Source of the DNA: Pseudomonas reidholzensis
Lineage (GTDB): Bacteria > Pseudomonadota > Gammaproteobacteria > Pseudomonadales > Pseudomonadaceae
Direction of reading: 5' to 3'
DNA: 64,000 bases
Assembly: GCF_900536025.1 (NCBI RefSeq)
Contig: NZ_UNOZ01000027.1
Coordinates: 1-64,000 of the forward strand
The notes under the pieces are model-generated. The model searched no databases, had not been told where the DNA came from, and saw nothing but the letters and a program-made list of their open reading frames with translations. Every line of letters begins with the position of its first letter. Within the stretch, counting starts at the first letter, position 1. Below are positions 34,657-44,273 of the stretch, piece by piece. A program made the translations under genes and the position numbers.

Positions 34657-35289
34657 CTACTTCCCAAGCAACCGCTCATGCACCCAGCCATCGTTGGTCA
34701 ACACCATCCCCTGCGTTTCCTTCAACGGCGTAGCGCCACTGGCGACCACCTTGTCCAACCCGGCAACACTGCCCCTGACGCCATCATTCGCCGCCCACTC
34801 AGGCAACCCGGTGATGCTGTAGGCGTAGGTCACCCGCGACACCTTCTGCCCCGCCAATTCCCCCGGCTCACTGAACTGCTCGATGCCGGTCACCTGCGCC
34901 TTGCCGAAACACAACCCACCCACGGTCTTGCCATTGAGCAGCTTGTGCCCGTCGGCCTTGTAGTACTTGCGGCCTTCGTCGGTCAGGTCATAGGCGTAGT
35001 AGATATCGGTGCGTGCCCGCTGCCACAGGCGCTCGGGCACTTCGGTACGGGAGATTTCCTTTTCCGTGACAACGCCGACCGCGGCCAGCGCGTGCAGCGC
35101 CTTGTTGGTGCCGTTGACGTCGAAATCCTGGGTCTTGGTCGGGAACGACGTGACCACGAAACAGTGAGGGTACTGGGTGTCGAGGTAGGCCTGGGCGGCT
35201 TTGTGCAAGTGGGCCTCGGTGACCTCCTTGCTGTCCGAGCAGCCGGCCAGGGTGGCCAGCAGCGCCAGCGGTGCGAGCGTCCTGTACAT
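34657..35289 (-). CDS. Putative lipoprotein, unknown function
   Basis: A 210-residue protein with a short signal ('LAPLALLATLAGC', lipidated Cys17). The mature part is mixed alpha/beta with 'TDIYYAYDLTDEGRKYY' and a repeated W/G pattern near the C-terminus. It looks like one of the conserved Pseudomonas lipoproteins of unknown role. It stands alone, after the large inverted repeat. Confidence 0.75.
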   Translation of the reverse strand: MYRTLAPLALLATLAGCSDSKEVTEAHLHKAAQAYLDTQYPHCFVVTSFPTKTQDFDVNGTNKALHALAAVGVVTEKEISRTEVPERLWQRARTDIYYAYDLTDEGRKYYKADGHKLLNGKTVGGLCFGKAQVTGIEQFSEPGELAGQKVSRVTYAYSITGLPEWAANDGVRGSVAGLDKVVASGATPLKETQGMVLTNDGWVHERLLGK

Positions 35290-35448
35290 GGTCGTGCGTC
35301 CTTGAGATGCGGAGAACGAAAAGTTGCCGGAGTGACCGGTGGGTCCGGATTAAAACCCACGGGCTAGAGCGGCGCAATCGTGGCACGACGGCATCGGCAG
35401 GCAATTCGTTCAGGCACTAAAGGGTGGTTTTAGGGGTAAGCCTGAGCC

Positions 35449-36585
35449 TCACTCATGCAGCTGGCGCGTATCGACCTCGACCACCACCGACATCCCCGGG
35501 CGCAGCCGGTGTGCTTCTGGCTGCTCGGGGTCGACGGTGATCCGCACGGGGATGCGCTGGGCGATCTTGACGAAGTTGCCGGTGGCGTTGTCGGCCTGCA
35601 ACAGGGCGAACTCCGAGCCGGTCGCGGGCGAGATCTGCTGTACGTGGCCGCGCAGTTCGAGGTGGTCCAGGGCATCGACGGTGAAGCGCACCGGCTGGCC
35701 GATGCGCACCTTGGCCATCTGGGTTTCCTTGAGGTTGGCGATTACCCAGAGGGTGTCCGGGACCAGCGCCATCAACTGCGCCCCGGAGTTGACGTAGGCG
35801 CCCAGGCGCGTGCCGATCTGGCCAAGCTGGCCATCGCGCGGGGCGACCACGCGGGTGTTGTCCAGGTCGATGCGCGCCAGCTCGACGGCGGCCTTGGCGT
35901 TTTCCACCGCGGCTTCCAACGAGGCGCGGTTGACGATCACCGTCTGCAGGTCCTGGCGGGCGATCTCCAGCGCCGCCTTGGCCTGGGCCAGGCTGGCGAC
36001 GGTGGCCGCGTTGCTGGCGCGGGCGACATCCAGCTCGCGGCGTGACACCGAACCGTCACTGACCAGCGCCTGGTTGCGGCGCAGCTCGGCCTGGCTCTGC
36101 TGGGCCTGCGCGGCGGCGTCGGTGATCGCCGCCTGGCGCTGGACGATGGTCGCCTCGGCGCTCTTGCGTTGCTGCAGGTTATTGGCCAGGGCCGCCTGCT
36201 GTTGCTGCAACTGGGCGATCGACTGGGCCAGGCGCTGGGTGTAGATGCGGTCGTCGAGGCGCACCAGCAGGTCGCCGGCCTTGACGAACTGGAAGTCGTG
36301 CACCGGCACTTCGACGATATAGCCGGCCAACTGCGGGCCGATGATCGTCACCTGGCCGCGGACCAGGGCGTTTTCGGTGCTCTCGATGGCGCTGCCGAAC
36401 GGCGGCAGGCGCCAGGCGTAGAGCACCAACAGGATGCCGGCGAGGGCCACCCCGCCAAAGATCAGCGATGACAGTACGCGCACCCGGCGGGAGCGGGTCG
36501 GGCTGCTGGGCGCGTTGGGCGGCGTGAGGCCTTCCGGGGTTTCTGCGATGGCCGTTGTCGAAGTGGTCGGTGTCTCTTGGGTCAT
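35449..36585 (-). CDS. HlyD/EmrA-type membrane fusion protein
   Basis: A 378-residue periplasmic adaptor: N-terminal cytoplasmic tail, one membrane helix ('LIFGGVALAGILLVLYAW', about 41-58), the lipoyl half-motif 'ALVRGQVTIIGPQLAGYI', a long Q/A-rich coiled coil (about 120-230) and the C-terminal barrel. It bridges an inner-membrane pump to an outer-membrane channel. Its ATG overlaps the stop of the MFS gene (ATGA), so both form an EmrAB-like operon. No outer-membrane gene is adjacent; the OprM-like gene at 61419 is far away. Confidence 0.9.
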   Translation of the reverse strand: MTQETPTTSTTAIAETPEGLTPPNAPSSPTRSRRVRVLSSLIFGGVALAGILLVLYAWRLPPFGSAIESTENALVRGQVTIIGPQLAGYIVEVPVHDFQFVKAGDLLVRLDDRIYTQRLAQSIAQLQQQQAALANNLQQRKSAEATIVQRQAAITDAAAQAQQSQAELRRNQALVSDGSVSRRELDVARASNAATVASLAQAKAALEIARQDLQTVIVNRASLEAAVENAKAAVELARIDLDNTRVVAPRDGQLGQIGTRLGAYVNSGAQLMALVPDTLWVIANLKETQMAKVRIGQPVRFTVDALDHLELRGHVQQISPATGSEFALLQADNATGNFVKIAQRIPVRITVDPEQPEAHRLRPGMSVVVEVDTRQLHE

Positions 36586-38231
36586 CTGTTGCTGGCGCCG
36601 GGGGTGGAAGTGGAGGGGCTGGCCTGGCGGGTCGTGTACCAGACCCAGAGGCTGCGGATAAAGATCCACAGCATGGTCAACACGGCAATCCCGCCGATCA
36701 GCATGAACACGTCGTTGTAGGCCAGCACGTTGGCCTCACGGGTAGCCGCGCTGGCCAGCAGGCGAGTGCCGACCTCGCTGCGCAGGCTGGGGTCGGCGAT
36801 CAGCCCGGCATAGCCGCTGCCGCCGCTTTGCACGCGGGCGTTGACCAGCGGTTCGAGACGGCCCAGTTGCTCGGCCAGGTTGCTCGAATGGAATTTCTCC
36901 CGCACGGTCTGGAAGGTGCCGAGCAAGGCCGCACCGATCAGCCCGCCGAGGCTGTTGCAGATCCCGAACATCACCGAAAAGCTGACCAGATTGCGCGGGT
37001 TGGCGCGTACATGGCTGATGCCCAGAGCCATCGAAGGACCAAGGAAAAAGGTGCTGCCGAAGGCCAGCATGAACTGGCTCAGGTACATCTGCGCTGGCCG
37101 GGTCAGGTTGCTCGAGCTGCTGTCCATGAACGCGCCGGTGGCCATCAGGCCCAGCGAGATGAACAGCGGCATCACCAGGTGTTGCGGGTTGATGGTCAAG
37201 GCGCTGGTGGCCAGCCCGGCGACAGCGCCCAGCAGCATGATCCAGTACAGCTGACGCAGCTGCTCGGTGCCCATGTTGAGGGTCTGCAGAAAGCCCACCG
37301 CGCCGGTCGACTGCTCCGAGGTGACCATGCGGATGAGGATCACGCACAGGGCCAGTCGGATCACCGCGGCGCTGCCCAGCCAGCGGGTCATCAGCAACGG
37401 GTTGCTGCGGTTGTGCTCGATCGCCAGGCCCGCGCAGATCAGGCCGATCGCGCCGGCCAGGGCAACGCCGATCCAGGGTGCGTCGAGCCACCAGTCGATG
37501 CGCCCCAGGGACAGCGCGGCGCACAGCAGCGCGGTACCGCCGGCCATCAGTGAAAAGGTCAGGAAATCCAGCGGCTCGAAGGTCTTGAAACGATCACCGG
37601 GTGGCAGCTTGAGCAGCAACACGCAGCCCAGCGCGGTCAGCGCCAGGCCCAGTTCGAACATGTACAGGCCGCGCCACTCGGCGATCTGCAGCAGGTCTTC
37701 GGAAAACACCCGGGCCAGCGGTATGGCCAGTTGCGAGGCGCCCAGCCCCAGCACCATGGCCTTCAGTCGCCACTGCGCGGGGAAGGCCTGGATCATGTAG
37801 TACAGCCCCAGGGAACTGAGCGCAGCACCGACCATGCCATGCGCCGCGCGCACGGCGACCGCCGAGTTGAGGTCGTTGACGAACAGGTGGGCGAAGGTGA
37901 CCAGGGCGTAAAGCACCAGGAACACCTCGGTGAAGGCGCGCAGGCCGAACTCCTGGCGGAACTTCACCAGCAGCAGGTTCATCGACACGTTGGTCATGAC
38001 GAAGGCGGCCGGCAGCCAGGCCATTTCGGCGGTGGTCGCGCCCAGGGCGCCCTGCAGGAAGGTCAGGTTGGCGGTGACCAGGGCGTTGCCCAGCCCGCCG
38101 GTAATGGCCACCAGCAGACCCACCGCGCCATAGGCCAGACGCGTGCCGGGGGCGTGCAGTGGCGTCGAGGGCGAGCCGGGCAGGGTGGGTTTTTCGTGAG
38201 GGAGCCACTGGCGTGGCGTGTATTTGTCCAT
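36582..38231 (-). CDS. MFS drug transporter, DHA2 (EmrB-like)
   Basis: A 549-residue membrane protein with about 14 hydrophobic helices and the first-loop 'ATTAEMAWLPAAFVMTNVSM' pattern of the DHA2 family. With the adaptor encoded downstream it should export hydrophobic compounds through the envelope. The substrate is not readable. It is the first gene of the pair. Confidence 0.88.
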   Translation of the reverse strand: MDKYTPRQWLPHEKPTLPGSPSTPLHAPGTRLAYGAVGLLVAITGGLGNALVTANLTFLQGALGATTAEMAWLPAAFVMTNVSMNLLLVKFRQEFGLRAFTEVFLVLYALVTFAHLFVNDLNSAVAVRAAHGMVGAALSSLGLYYMIQAFPAQWRLKAMVLGLGASQLAIPLARVFSEDLLQIAEWRGLYMFELGLALTALGCVLLLKLPPGDRFKTFEPLDFLTFSLMAGGTALLCAALSLGRIDWWLDAPWIGVALAGAIGLICAGLAIEHNRSNPLLMTRWLGSAAVIRLALCVILIRMVTSEQSTGAVGFLQTLNMGTEQLRQLYWIMLLGAVAGLATSALTINPQHLVMPLFISLGLMATGAFMDSSSSNLTRPAQMYLSQFMLAFGSTFFLGPSMALGISHVRANPRNLVSFSVMFGICNSLGGLIGAALLGTFQTVREKFHSSNLAEQLGRLEPLVNARVQSGGSGYAGLIADPSLRSEVGTRLLASAATREANVLAYNDVFMLIGGIAVLTMLWIFIRSLWVWYTTRQASPSTSTPGASNR

Positions 38232-38325
38232 GAAGGGTGACTGGCCCGGGTTTGCTTAGGGGAACTGTACGCGACATGATCGGCGAAGCAAATTTTCTCA
38301 GGGCCTGGACCCTGAACGCCACCGA

Positions 38326-39348
38326 TCAACCCGCAAGTACCTTCGGCTCCCTGGCCTGTTTGGCATCGCTCACCGACAGCCCGACCGGCACCTGCACGTT
38401 GTTCTTCACCGCCAGAATCTCCGCCATGACACTCACGGCGATCTCCGCCGGTGTCTTGCTGCCGATATAGATCCCGACAGGCCCATGCAACCGCGCAAGT
38501 GACGCCTCGGTCTCGCCAAAGTGCTCGATCAGCCGCTCGCGACGCTGGCGGCTGTTGCGCCGCGAGCCAATGGCACCGACATAGAACGCCGGGCCATGGA
38601 GGGCTTCGAGCAAGGCCAGGTCATCCAGCTTGGGGTCGTGGCTGAGCGCCAGGATGCACGAGCGCAGGTCGGGCGCGAAGGCCCTGACGACATCGTCGGG
38701 CATACCGACCCGTTGCTCGACCCCGGCCACATTCCAGCCGCTCATGTACTCGGGCCGAGGATCGCAGACGGTCACCCTGAACCCGTTGAACAGGGCCATG
38801 GTGGCGACGTACTCGGCCAGCGCCCCGGCGCCGATCAACAGCATCCGGTAGCCGGGCCCCAGTGTGCTGATCATCTGCCGGCCATCGAAGCTGAACTGCT
38901 CGGGCGTCGAGGTGTGTGCCAGGCTCGCCGTACCGCTGGCCAGGTCCAGGGTACGCCGGGCCAGGCCGCCACTGTCGAGCCGGGCGAGCAAATGCGCCAG
39001 GGCGGTGTGCGACGGGTTGAACTCGAGGATCAGCTCCAAGGTACCGCCACAGGGCAGCCCGAAGCGGTGGGCTTCTTCGGCGCTGACGCCATAGCGGACC
39101 ACCTGCGGCAGGCTCTCGGGCAAGCCACTGGCGCCGTAGGCACGGGTGTACCGGTGGATCAGGTCGTCCTCGATACAGCCGCCGGACACGCTGCCGACCA
39201 CCCGGCCGTCTTCGCGCAGGGCCATCATCGAACCCACCGGCCGCGGCGACGAGCCCCAGGTGCGGGCGACAGTGGCCAGCAGCGCGCGCTCGCCGCCTGC
39301 GAGCCAGTCGTGGGCGGTACGCAGGACCATCAGGTCAATGCTTTCCAT
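38326..39348 (-). CDS. XdhC-family molybdenum cofactor maturation factor
   Basis: A 340-residue protein with the XdhC signature 'ATVARTWGSSPRPVGSMM', 'GSVSGGCIEDDL' and a Rossmann domain 'LLIGAGALAEYVATMALFNG', ending in 'GPVGIYIGSKTPAEIAVSVM'. XdhC proteins bind sulfurated Mo cofactor and insert it into the matching hydroxylase. It follows the cytochrome gene of the Mo-hydroxylase operon by 15 bases. The ATG at 39348 has 'ggag' five bases upstream. Confidence 0.93.
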   Translation of the reverse strand: MESIDLMVLRTAHDWLAGGERALLATVARTWGSSPRPVGSMMALREDGRVVGSVSGGCIEDDLIHRYTRAYGASGLPESLPQVVRYGVSAEEAHRFGLPCGGTLELILEFNPSHTALAHLLARLDSGGLARRTLDLASGTASLAHTSTPEQFSFDGRQMISTLGPGYRMLLIGAGALAEYVATMALFNGFRVTVCDPRPEYMSGWNVAGVEQRVGMPDDVVRAFAPDLRSCILALSHDPKLDDLALLEALHGPAFYVGAIGSRRNSRQRRERLIEHFGETEASLARLHGPVGIYIGSKTPAEIAVSVMAEILAVKNNVQVPVGLSVSDAKQAREPKVLAG

Positions 39349-39363
39349 GGGCACTCCGTGCGT

Positions 39364-40710
39364 TCATCGCATCTGCAGAATGATCGGGCTGGCACTGGCC
39401 GGCCCGGTGTGTTCACGCAACTTCGCTACCTCCTTGGCCTGGACGGCGGCGCCATGATTGCCCCAGGTGCTGCGCACGAAGCTCAGCACCTCGGCGATCT
39501 CCCGGTCCGACAGATGCTCGCGGAACGCCGGCATCCGATAGGCATCCGGCACCCCGGCGGTCACCACCCGCTGCGAGCCATTGAGGGTGATGTTGATCGC
39601 CGAGGCCGTCTCCTTGGCCAGCGCCGAGGTCGCGCCCGCCAGCGGCGGCATCCACTCCGCCTGGCCACGCCCCTCCAGGCCGTGACAGGACGCACACAGG
39701 GTCACGTAGGTGTGCGCACCGGGGGCCTCCAGGCGCGTGGCGGCGGACACCGCCTGGTACTGCCAGGCCGGCCCATCACGCTTGGGGTCGCCCGGCAGCG
39801 ACTTGAGGTAACGGGCGATCGCCGCCAGGTCCTCATCACTCATGAACTGCGTCGAGTTGTTGTAGGCCTCGGTCATCGAGCCGTAGACCACGGCATGCTG
39901 GTTACGGCCAGTCTTGAGGAAACCGGCGATGTCCGCCTCGCTCCAGCGGCCCAGCCCGGTGTTGGGGTCATTGCGCAGGCTGGGGGCGTACCAACCGTCC
40001 AGCAAGGCGCCTGCGACAAACGCCTCGCTATGCTCGTTCAGGGCCTTTTCGTTGAACGCCAGGCCACGCGGCGTGTGGCAGCTGCCACAGTGCCCGGGGC
40101 CCTGGACCAGGTAGGCACCGCGGTTCCACTGCGGGTCCTGATCGGCTTTCGCGGCGTAGGGCCCGGCGTCGGTGAACACGCCGTTCCACAGCGCGATCGG
40201 CCAGCGCAGGTTGAGCGGCCAGGGAATCTCCCCGGGCGTGTTGGCTTGCGCGACCGGGCGCACGCCCTTGTTGAAAAAGGCGTACAGCGCGCGCACGTCA
40301 TCGTCACTGAGCTTGGCGTAGGAGGGGTAGGGCATCGCGGGGTACAGCCGGCGCCCTCCGGGCGCAACGCCATGGCGCACGGCCCGGTCGAAGTCGGCCA
40401 GGCTGTAGGCGCCGATGCCGGTGCTCGGGTCCGGGGTGATGTTGGTGGCGTAGATGGCACCCAGCGGCGTCGCCATCTTCAGCCCGCCAGCGAACGGTGC
40501 GCCCTCCGGCACGCTGTGACAGGCGACGCAGTCGCTGAGCCGGGCCACGTACTCGCCGCGCTGGATCAGCGCCGGGTCCGCCGCCGCCGCTGGGCTGTCG
40601 GCGAGCGCCGACGCCGGCTCGCGGGTGACATACCAGGCCAGCAGGCCGGCCGCGACGAGGCAGGGCACGGCGAGCACGCCCAAGGTTTTTGCAGTGCTGG
40701 ATCGGGTCAT
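39364..40710 (-). CDS. Triheme cytochrome c of a molybdenum hydroxylase
   Basis: A 448-residue exported cytochrome with an N-terminal anchor ('TLGVLAVPCLVAAGLLAWYV') and three heme sites: CVACH (61-65), CGSCH (about 208) and CASCH (about 340). It is the membrane electron acceptor of periplasmic dehydrogenases of the alcohol/aldehyde/isoquinoline oxidoreductase type. Cotranscribed with the two enzyme subunits upstream. Confidence 0.92.
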   Translation of the reverse strand: MTRSSTAKTLGVLAVPCLVAAGLLAWYVTREPASALADSPAAAADPALIQRGEYVARLSDCVACHSVPEGAPFAGGLKMATPLGAIYATNITPDPSTGIGAYSLADFDRAVRHGVAPGGRRLYPAMPYPSYAKLSDDDVRALYAFFNKGVRPVAQANTPGEIPWPLNLRWPIALWNGVFTDAGPYAAKADQDPQWNRGAYLVQGPGHCGSCHTPRGLAFNEKALNEHSEAFVAGALLDGWYAPSLRNDPNTGLGRWSEADIAGFLKTGRNQHAVVYGSMTEAYNNSTQFMSDEDLAAIARYLKSLPGDPKRDGPAWQYQAVSAATRLEAPGAHTYVTLCASCHGLEGRGQAEWMPPLAGATSALAKETASAINITLNGSQRVVTAGVPDAYRMPAFREHLSDREIAEVLSFVRSTWGNHGAAVQAKEVAKLREHTGPASASPIILQMR

Positions 40711-40731
40711 GTGCGGGTCGTCCTGGCCGGG

Positions 40732-42975
40732 CTAGCTGAAGGTGTACCGCGACAGCGGCATGCTGCGAATGCGCTGGCCGGTCAGCCGCGCGACCGCGTT
40801 GGCCACCGCCGGGGCCACGGCAGGCAACGGCGGTTCACCGATGCCGCCCATCTTCTCGCCGCTCTCGACGATCCGCACATGCACCCGCGCCATGCGTGCC
40901 GCCGGCAAGATCGGGTACAGGTCGTAGTTGCGCGCACGCGGCTTGCCGTCCAGGTACACCGCCTCTTCCAGCAGCACCTGTGACAGGCCCAGCGCCACCG
41001 CACCGTTGACCTGCGCCTCGACGATCGCCGGGTTGACCACGCTGCCAGGGTCGATGGCCTGCCAGATATCGTGCACGCGCACCTGGCCGTTCTCGATCGA
41101 GACTTCGGCGATCACCGCCGCATGCGAGCCGAATGGCGAGGCCATGGCCACCCCACGGGCGCGCTTGCTGCCGTCCGCGGCGGTGAACGGGCCGCGCTGC
41201 CAACCGCCGGACAACTCGCCCACGGCCTGCAGCAAGGTGGTCAGGCGTGGGTTGTCGCGCAGCAGGCGCAGGCGCAGTTCATAGGGGTCGTGGCCGCCCT
41301 TGTCGGCCAGCTCATCGAGAAACGCTTCGTAGAAGAAGTCGTTCATCGAGTTGCCCACCGAACGCCAGTAGCCGAGCATCGCCGGGCCTTTCACGTAAAT
41401 CTGCGCCACGCGGCGATTGGCGATGGCGTAGGACTTGCCCGACAGGCCTTCCAGCGCCGTCGGGTCGATCTTGTCCCCCTGTTTGCCGGCAATCGCCTCG
41501 GTTGGCCCCTCGGTGGCACTGACCGCTTCGAGCGCCACCGGCAGGCCATCGGCGTCGAGCCCGGCGCGGAACTTGACCACCGCCATCGGCCGCAGCACGT
41601 CGCGCAGAAACTCTTCTTCACGGCTCCAGATCAGCTTGATCGGCCGGCCGACGGCCTTGGCCAGGGCAATCGCCTGTGGATAGGGGTTGGCGCTGTCGTA
41701 GAGGAAATGCCGGCCAAAGAAGCCGCCGAGCAAGGGCGAGTGCAGGGTGATCTGCGCCGGGTCCAGGCCGGTGCGCTTGGCGATGTCGGCACGGAACATG
41801 TCGGGTGCCTGGTTGGGCAGCCAGACCTCAAGCGAACCGTCGGCATTGAAACGCGCCAGCGCCGAGGGCGGCTCCAGTTGGCCATGGTTGAGAAACTGGT
41901 TGTGGTAGGTCGCTTCGACCTGGGTCTTGGCTCCCTCCAGCGCCTTGGCAAAATCGCCCTCGCGCTCCTCCTCACGTGCCGGGCCGCTTGCGCCGGCCAG
42001 CCGCTCGCGAAAGCCCTCACTGGAAAAGTCCGCCGGCATCGGCCGCACTGGCGAATCGGCGGTCGGCTCCTGCCACTGCACCTGCAGGGCTTCGGCTGCG
42101 CGCTTGGCATGCCACCAGCGTTCAGCGACCACCGCCACTGCGCCGGGCAGGCGGTGGACCGAGTGCACGCCTTGCATCGCCTTGACCTGTGCTTCGTTGC
42201 GCAGCTCGCCGACATTCATGCCCAGGCGCGGCGCGTGCTGCACCGCAGCGTGAAGCATGTCGTCGAGCTTCAGGTCGATGCAATAGAGCGCCTTGCCGGT
42301 GGATTTTTCATAGGCATCGACGCGCTTGACCGGCTTGCCGATCCAGCGGAACTGGCTCGGATCGCGCAGCGTCACGCTGCCGGGGTCGGGTACCGGCAGG
42401 TCCATCGCGGCGCCGGCCAGCTCGCCATAGGCCAGCGAACGCCCCGAGGCAGCGTGCACCACGCGCCCCGGCTCGGTGCTCAGCTCGCTCAGCGGCACGC
42501 CGAGGCGCTCAGCGCCGGCCTGCAGGAGCATGGCCCGGGCCAGCGCTCCGAGGCGGCGCATGGTCGGGTAGCTCATGCGCACCGACATGCTGCCACCGGT
42601 GATGCGCATGCCGTTCTCCATCACCACATAGGCCTCGCCGGGTGGCGCTGCGTCGACCAGGAAGGTTGCCGGGTCGGCGTCCAGCTCTTCGCCGACGATC
42701 TGTGCCATGGCGGTAAAGGTGCCCTGGCCGCCCTCCATGAACGGGCTGAGCAGGCGGATGCTGTTGTCCGGGCGAATTTCCAGAAACGCCGGCACCTGGG
42801 TGCCTTGCGCCGGTGCTGCCGCTGCGGCGGCCTGCACCCTTGAGCTGCCGAGCGGCAGGCCGAAGCCCAGCACCAGGGCGCCGACGGCGGTGCCGGCGAG
42901 GAAGCGCCGGCGCGAGAGGTTGACCGGCGCGTCCAGGGTGAGCAAATCGGCGGGATAATCGACGGGCTTGTCCAT
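40732..42975 (-). CDS. Molybdopterin-binding subunit of an isoquinoline oxidoreductase-type hydroxylase
   Basis: A 747-residue xanthine-dehydrogenase-family large subunit (IorB type). A Tat signal with SRRRFLAG (21-28) directs the folded enzyme to the periplasm. 'GGFFGRH' and 'GGIGEPPLPAVAPA' with the catalytic glutamate are present. It hydroxylates an N-heteroaromatic or aldehyde-type substrate. The ATG shares one base with the stop of the [2Fe-2S] subunit. Start chosen by 'aggagggcg' upstream. Confidence 0.9.
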   Translation of the reverse strand: MDKPVDYPADLLTLDAPVNLSRRRFLAGTAVGALVLGFGLPLGSSRVQAAAAAAPAQGTQVPAFLEIRPDNSIRLLSPFMEGGQGTFTAMAQIVGEELDADPATFLVDAAPPGEAYVVMENGMRITGGSMSVRMSYPTMRRLGALARAMLLQAGAERLGVPLSELSTEPGRVVHAASGRSLAYGELAGAAMDLPVPDPGSVTLRDPSQFRWIGKPVKRVDAYEKSTGKALYCIDLKLDDMLHAAVQHAPRLGMNVGELRNEAQVKAMQGVHSVHRLPGAVAVVAERWWHAKRAAEALQVQWQEPTADSPVRPMPADFSSEGFRERLAGASGPAREEEREGDFAKALEGAKTQVEATYHNQFLNHGQLEPPSALARFNADGSLEVWLPNQAPDMFRADIAKRTGLDPAQITLHSPLLGGFFGRHFLYDSANPYPQAIALAKAVGRPIKLIWSREEEFLRDVLRPMAVVKFRAGLDADGLPVALEAVSATEGPTEAIAGKQGDKIDPTALEGLSGKSYAIANRRVAQIYVKGPAMLGYWRSVGNSMNDFFYEAFLDELADKGGHDPYELRLRLLRDNPRLTTLLQAVGELSGGWQRGPFTAADGSKRARGVAMASPFGSHAAVIAEVSIENGQVRVHDIWQAIDPGSVVNPAIVEAQVNGAVALGLSQVLLEEAVYLDGKPRARNYDLYPILPAARMARVHVRIVESGEKMGGIGEPPLPAVAPAVANAVARLTGQRIRSMPLSRYTFS

Positions 42976-43442
42976 CACGCGCCCTCCTGCTTGGGTGCTT
43001 GTGCGGCGAGGGCGTGCACGGCGGTATGAATGGCGTTGTAGGTGCCGCACCGGCACAGGTTGACCATCGCCGCCGCGATCTGCTCATCGCTGGGTTTGGG
43101 GGTGTGCTTTAGGAGCGCGGTGGCCGCCATCACCTGTCCGGACTGACAATAACCGCACTGTGCCACCTGGTTTTCCACCCAGGCCGCCACCACGCGTTTG
43201 CCGACCTCGTCGGTTTCGATGGCCTCGATGGTGGTGATCTCGCGCCCGACCACGCCCGCCACCGGCGTCACGCAGGCACGCACCACGTTACCGTCCACCA
43301 GCACCGAGCAGGCGCCGCACTGTGCCAGGCCGCAGCCGTATTTGGTGCCGGTCATGCCCAGATCGTCGCGGATCACCCACAATAAAGGCGTGTCTGCCTC
43401 AGCATCGACCTCGTAGGTCGTCTGGTTGATTCGAAGTTGCAT
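42975..43442 (-). CDS. [2Fe-2S] subunit of the molybdenum hydroxylase
   Basis: A 155-residue IorA-type subunit with two clusters: plant-type C37, C42, C45, C57 ('CGLAQCGACSV') and the helical one C96, C99, C130, C132 ('CGYCQSG', 'CRCGTY'). It has no signal peptide and should be exported bound to the Tat-targeted large subunit. First gene of the four-gene operon. Confidence 0.93.
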   Translation of the reverse strand: MQLRINQTTYEVDAEADTPLLWVIRDDLGMTGTKYGCGLAQCGACSVLVDGNVVRACVTPVAGVVGREITTIEAIETDEVGKRVVAAWVENQVAQCGYCQSGQVMAATALLKHTPKPSDEQIAAAMVNLCRCGTYNAIHTAVHALAAQAPKQEGA

Positions 43443-43702
43443 GGCTCACCCGTAATCAGTCGGTTGGATGGATCTGGTAGGTCTTGTCGGGCGGTCGAAG
43501 GCGCCTCGTTGTGCGCACCCGTGCAAAAAAACTAGCACAAAGGATGGGCGGGCGAAGGACGGATGCCGTCGCCCCTGCGATGGACTGTTGATCAGAAGAG
43601 CTGGATCAGGCCCGCTTGGTTCCGCGTGAAGCGGCTATCGTTGCAGGCTGTACCGGCCTCTTCGCGCCGCCACCTTGCGCCGCTAACCCTGGAGACACTG
43701 CC

Positions 43703-44182
43703 ATGACCGCTCCCGACGCACCCCGTCCGCCCTTGCCGCCGTTCACCCACGCGTCGGCGATCCAGAAAGTGCGCATGGCCGAGGATGGCTGGAACAGCCG
43801 CGACGCCAAAAAGGTCGCCACGGCCTACACCGTCGACACCCAGTGGCGCAATCGCGCCGAGTTCATTCACGGTCGCGACGAAGTCGAAGCGTTCCTGACG
43901 CGCAAGTGGAACAGGGAACTCGAGTACCGTTTGATCAAGGAGTTGTGGGCGTTCAGTGAAAACCGCATCGCCGTGCGCTACGCCTACGAATGGCACGACG
44001 ACTCGGGCAACTGGTTCCGCTCCTACGGCAACGAGAACTGGCAGTTCGCCGACAATGGGCTGATGGCGCTGCGGTTTGCCTGCATCAACGACCTGCCGAT
44101 CCATCCGTCCGAGCGCAAGTACCTGTGGCCGCTGGGTCGGCGCCCGGATGATCATCCGGGGTTGTCGGAACTGGGGCTTTGA
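43703..44182 (+). CDS. DUF1348 / NTF2-like protein
   Basis: A 159-residue protein with the nuclear-transport-factor-2-like DUF1348 pattern: 'EDGWNSRDAKKVATAYTVD', 'RNRAEFIHGRDEVEAFLTRKW' and 'GNENWQFADNGLM'. Family members have a cone-shaped small pocket of unknown ligand. The ATG at 43703 has 'ggag' upstream. It is transcribed away from the Mo-hydroxylase operon and may share its control region. Confidence 0.88.
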   Translation: MTAPDAPRPPLPPFTHASAIQKVRMAEDGWNSRDAKKVATAYTVDTQWRNRAEFIHGRDEVEAFLTRKWNRELEYRLIKELWAFSENRIAVRYAYEWHDDSGNWFRSYGNENWQFADNGLMALRFACINDLPIHPSERKYLWPLGRRPDDHPGLSELGL

Positions 44183-44241
44183 CTGCGGGGATGTTTCGCG
44201 GTGCTTGAGCAGAGGGCAGATATCAGGATGCCGGCAGTGCC

Positions 44242-44263
44242 GGGGCCGCTGCCAGGCGGCCCC
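44242..44263. terminator. Hairpin between the NTF2-like and lipoprotein genes
   Basis: Perfect 8-bp stem ggggccgc/gcggcccc with a 6-base loop between two convergent genes. A T tract is not present on either side, so it may act as a weak bidirectional terminator. Confidence 0.4.
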
Positions 44264-44273
44264 AAAACGGCCC

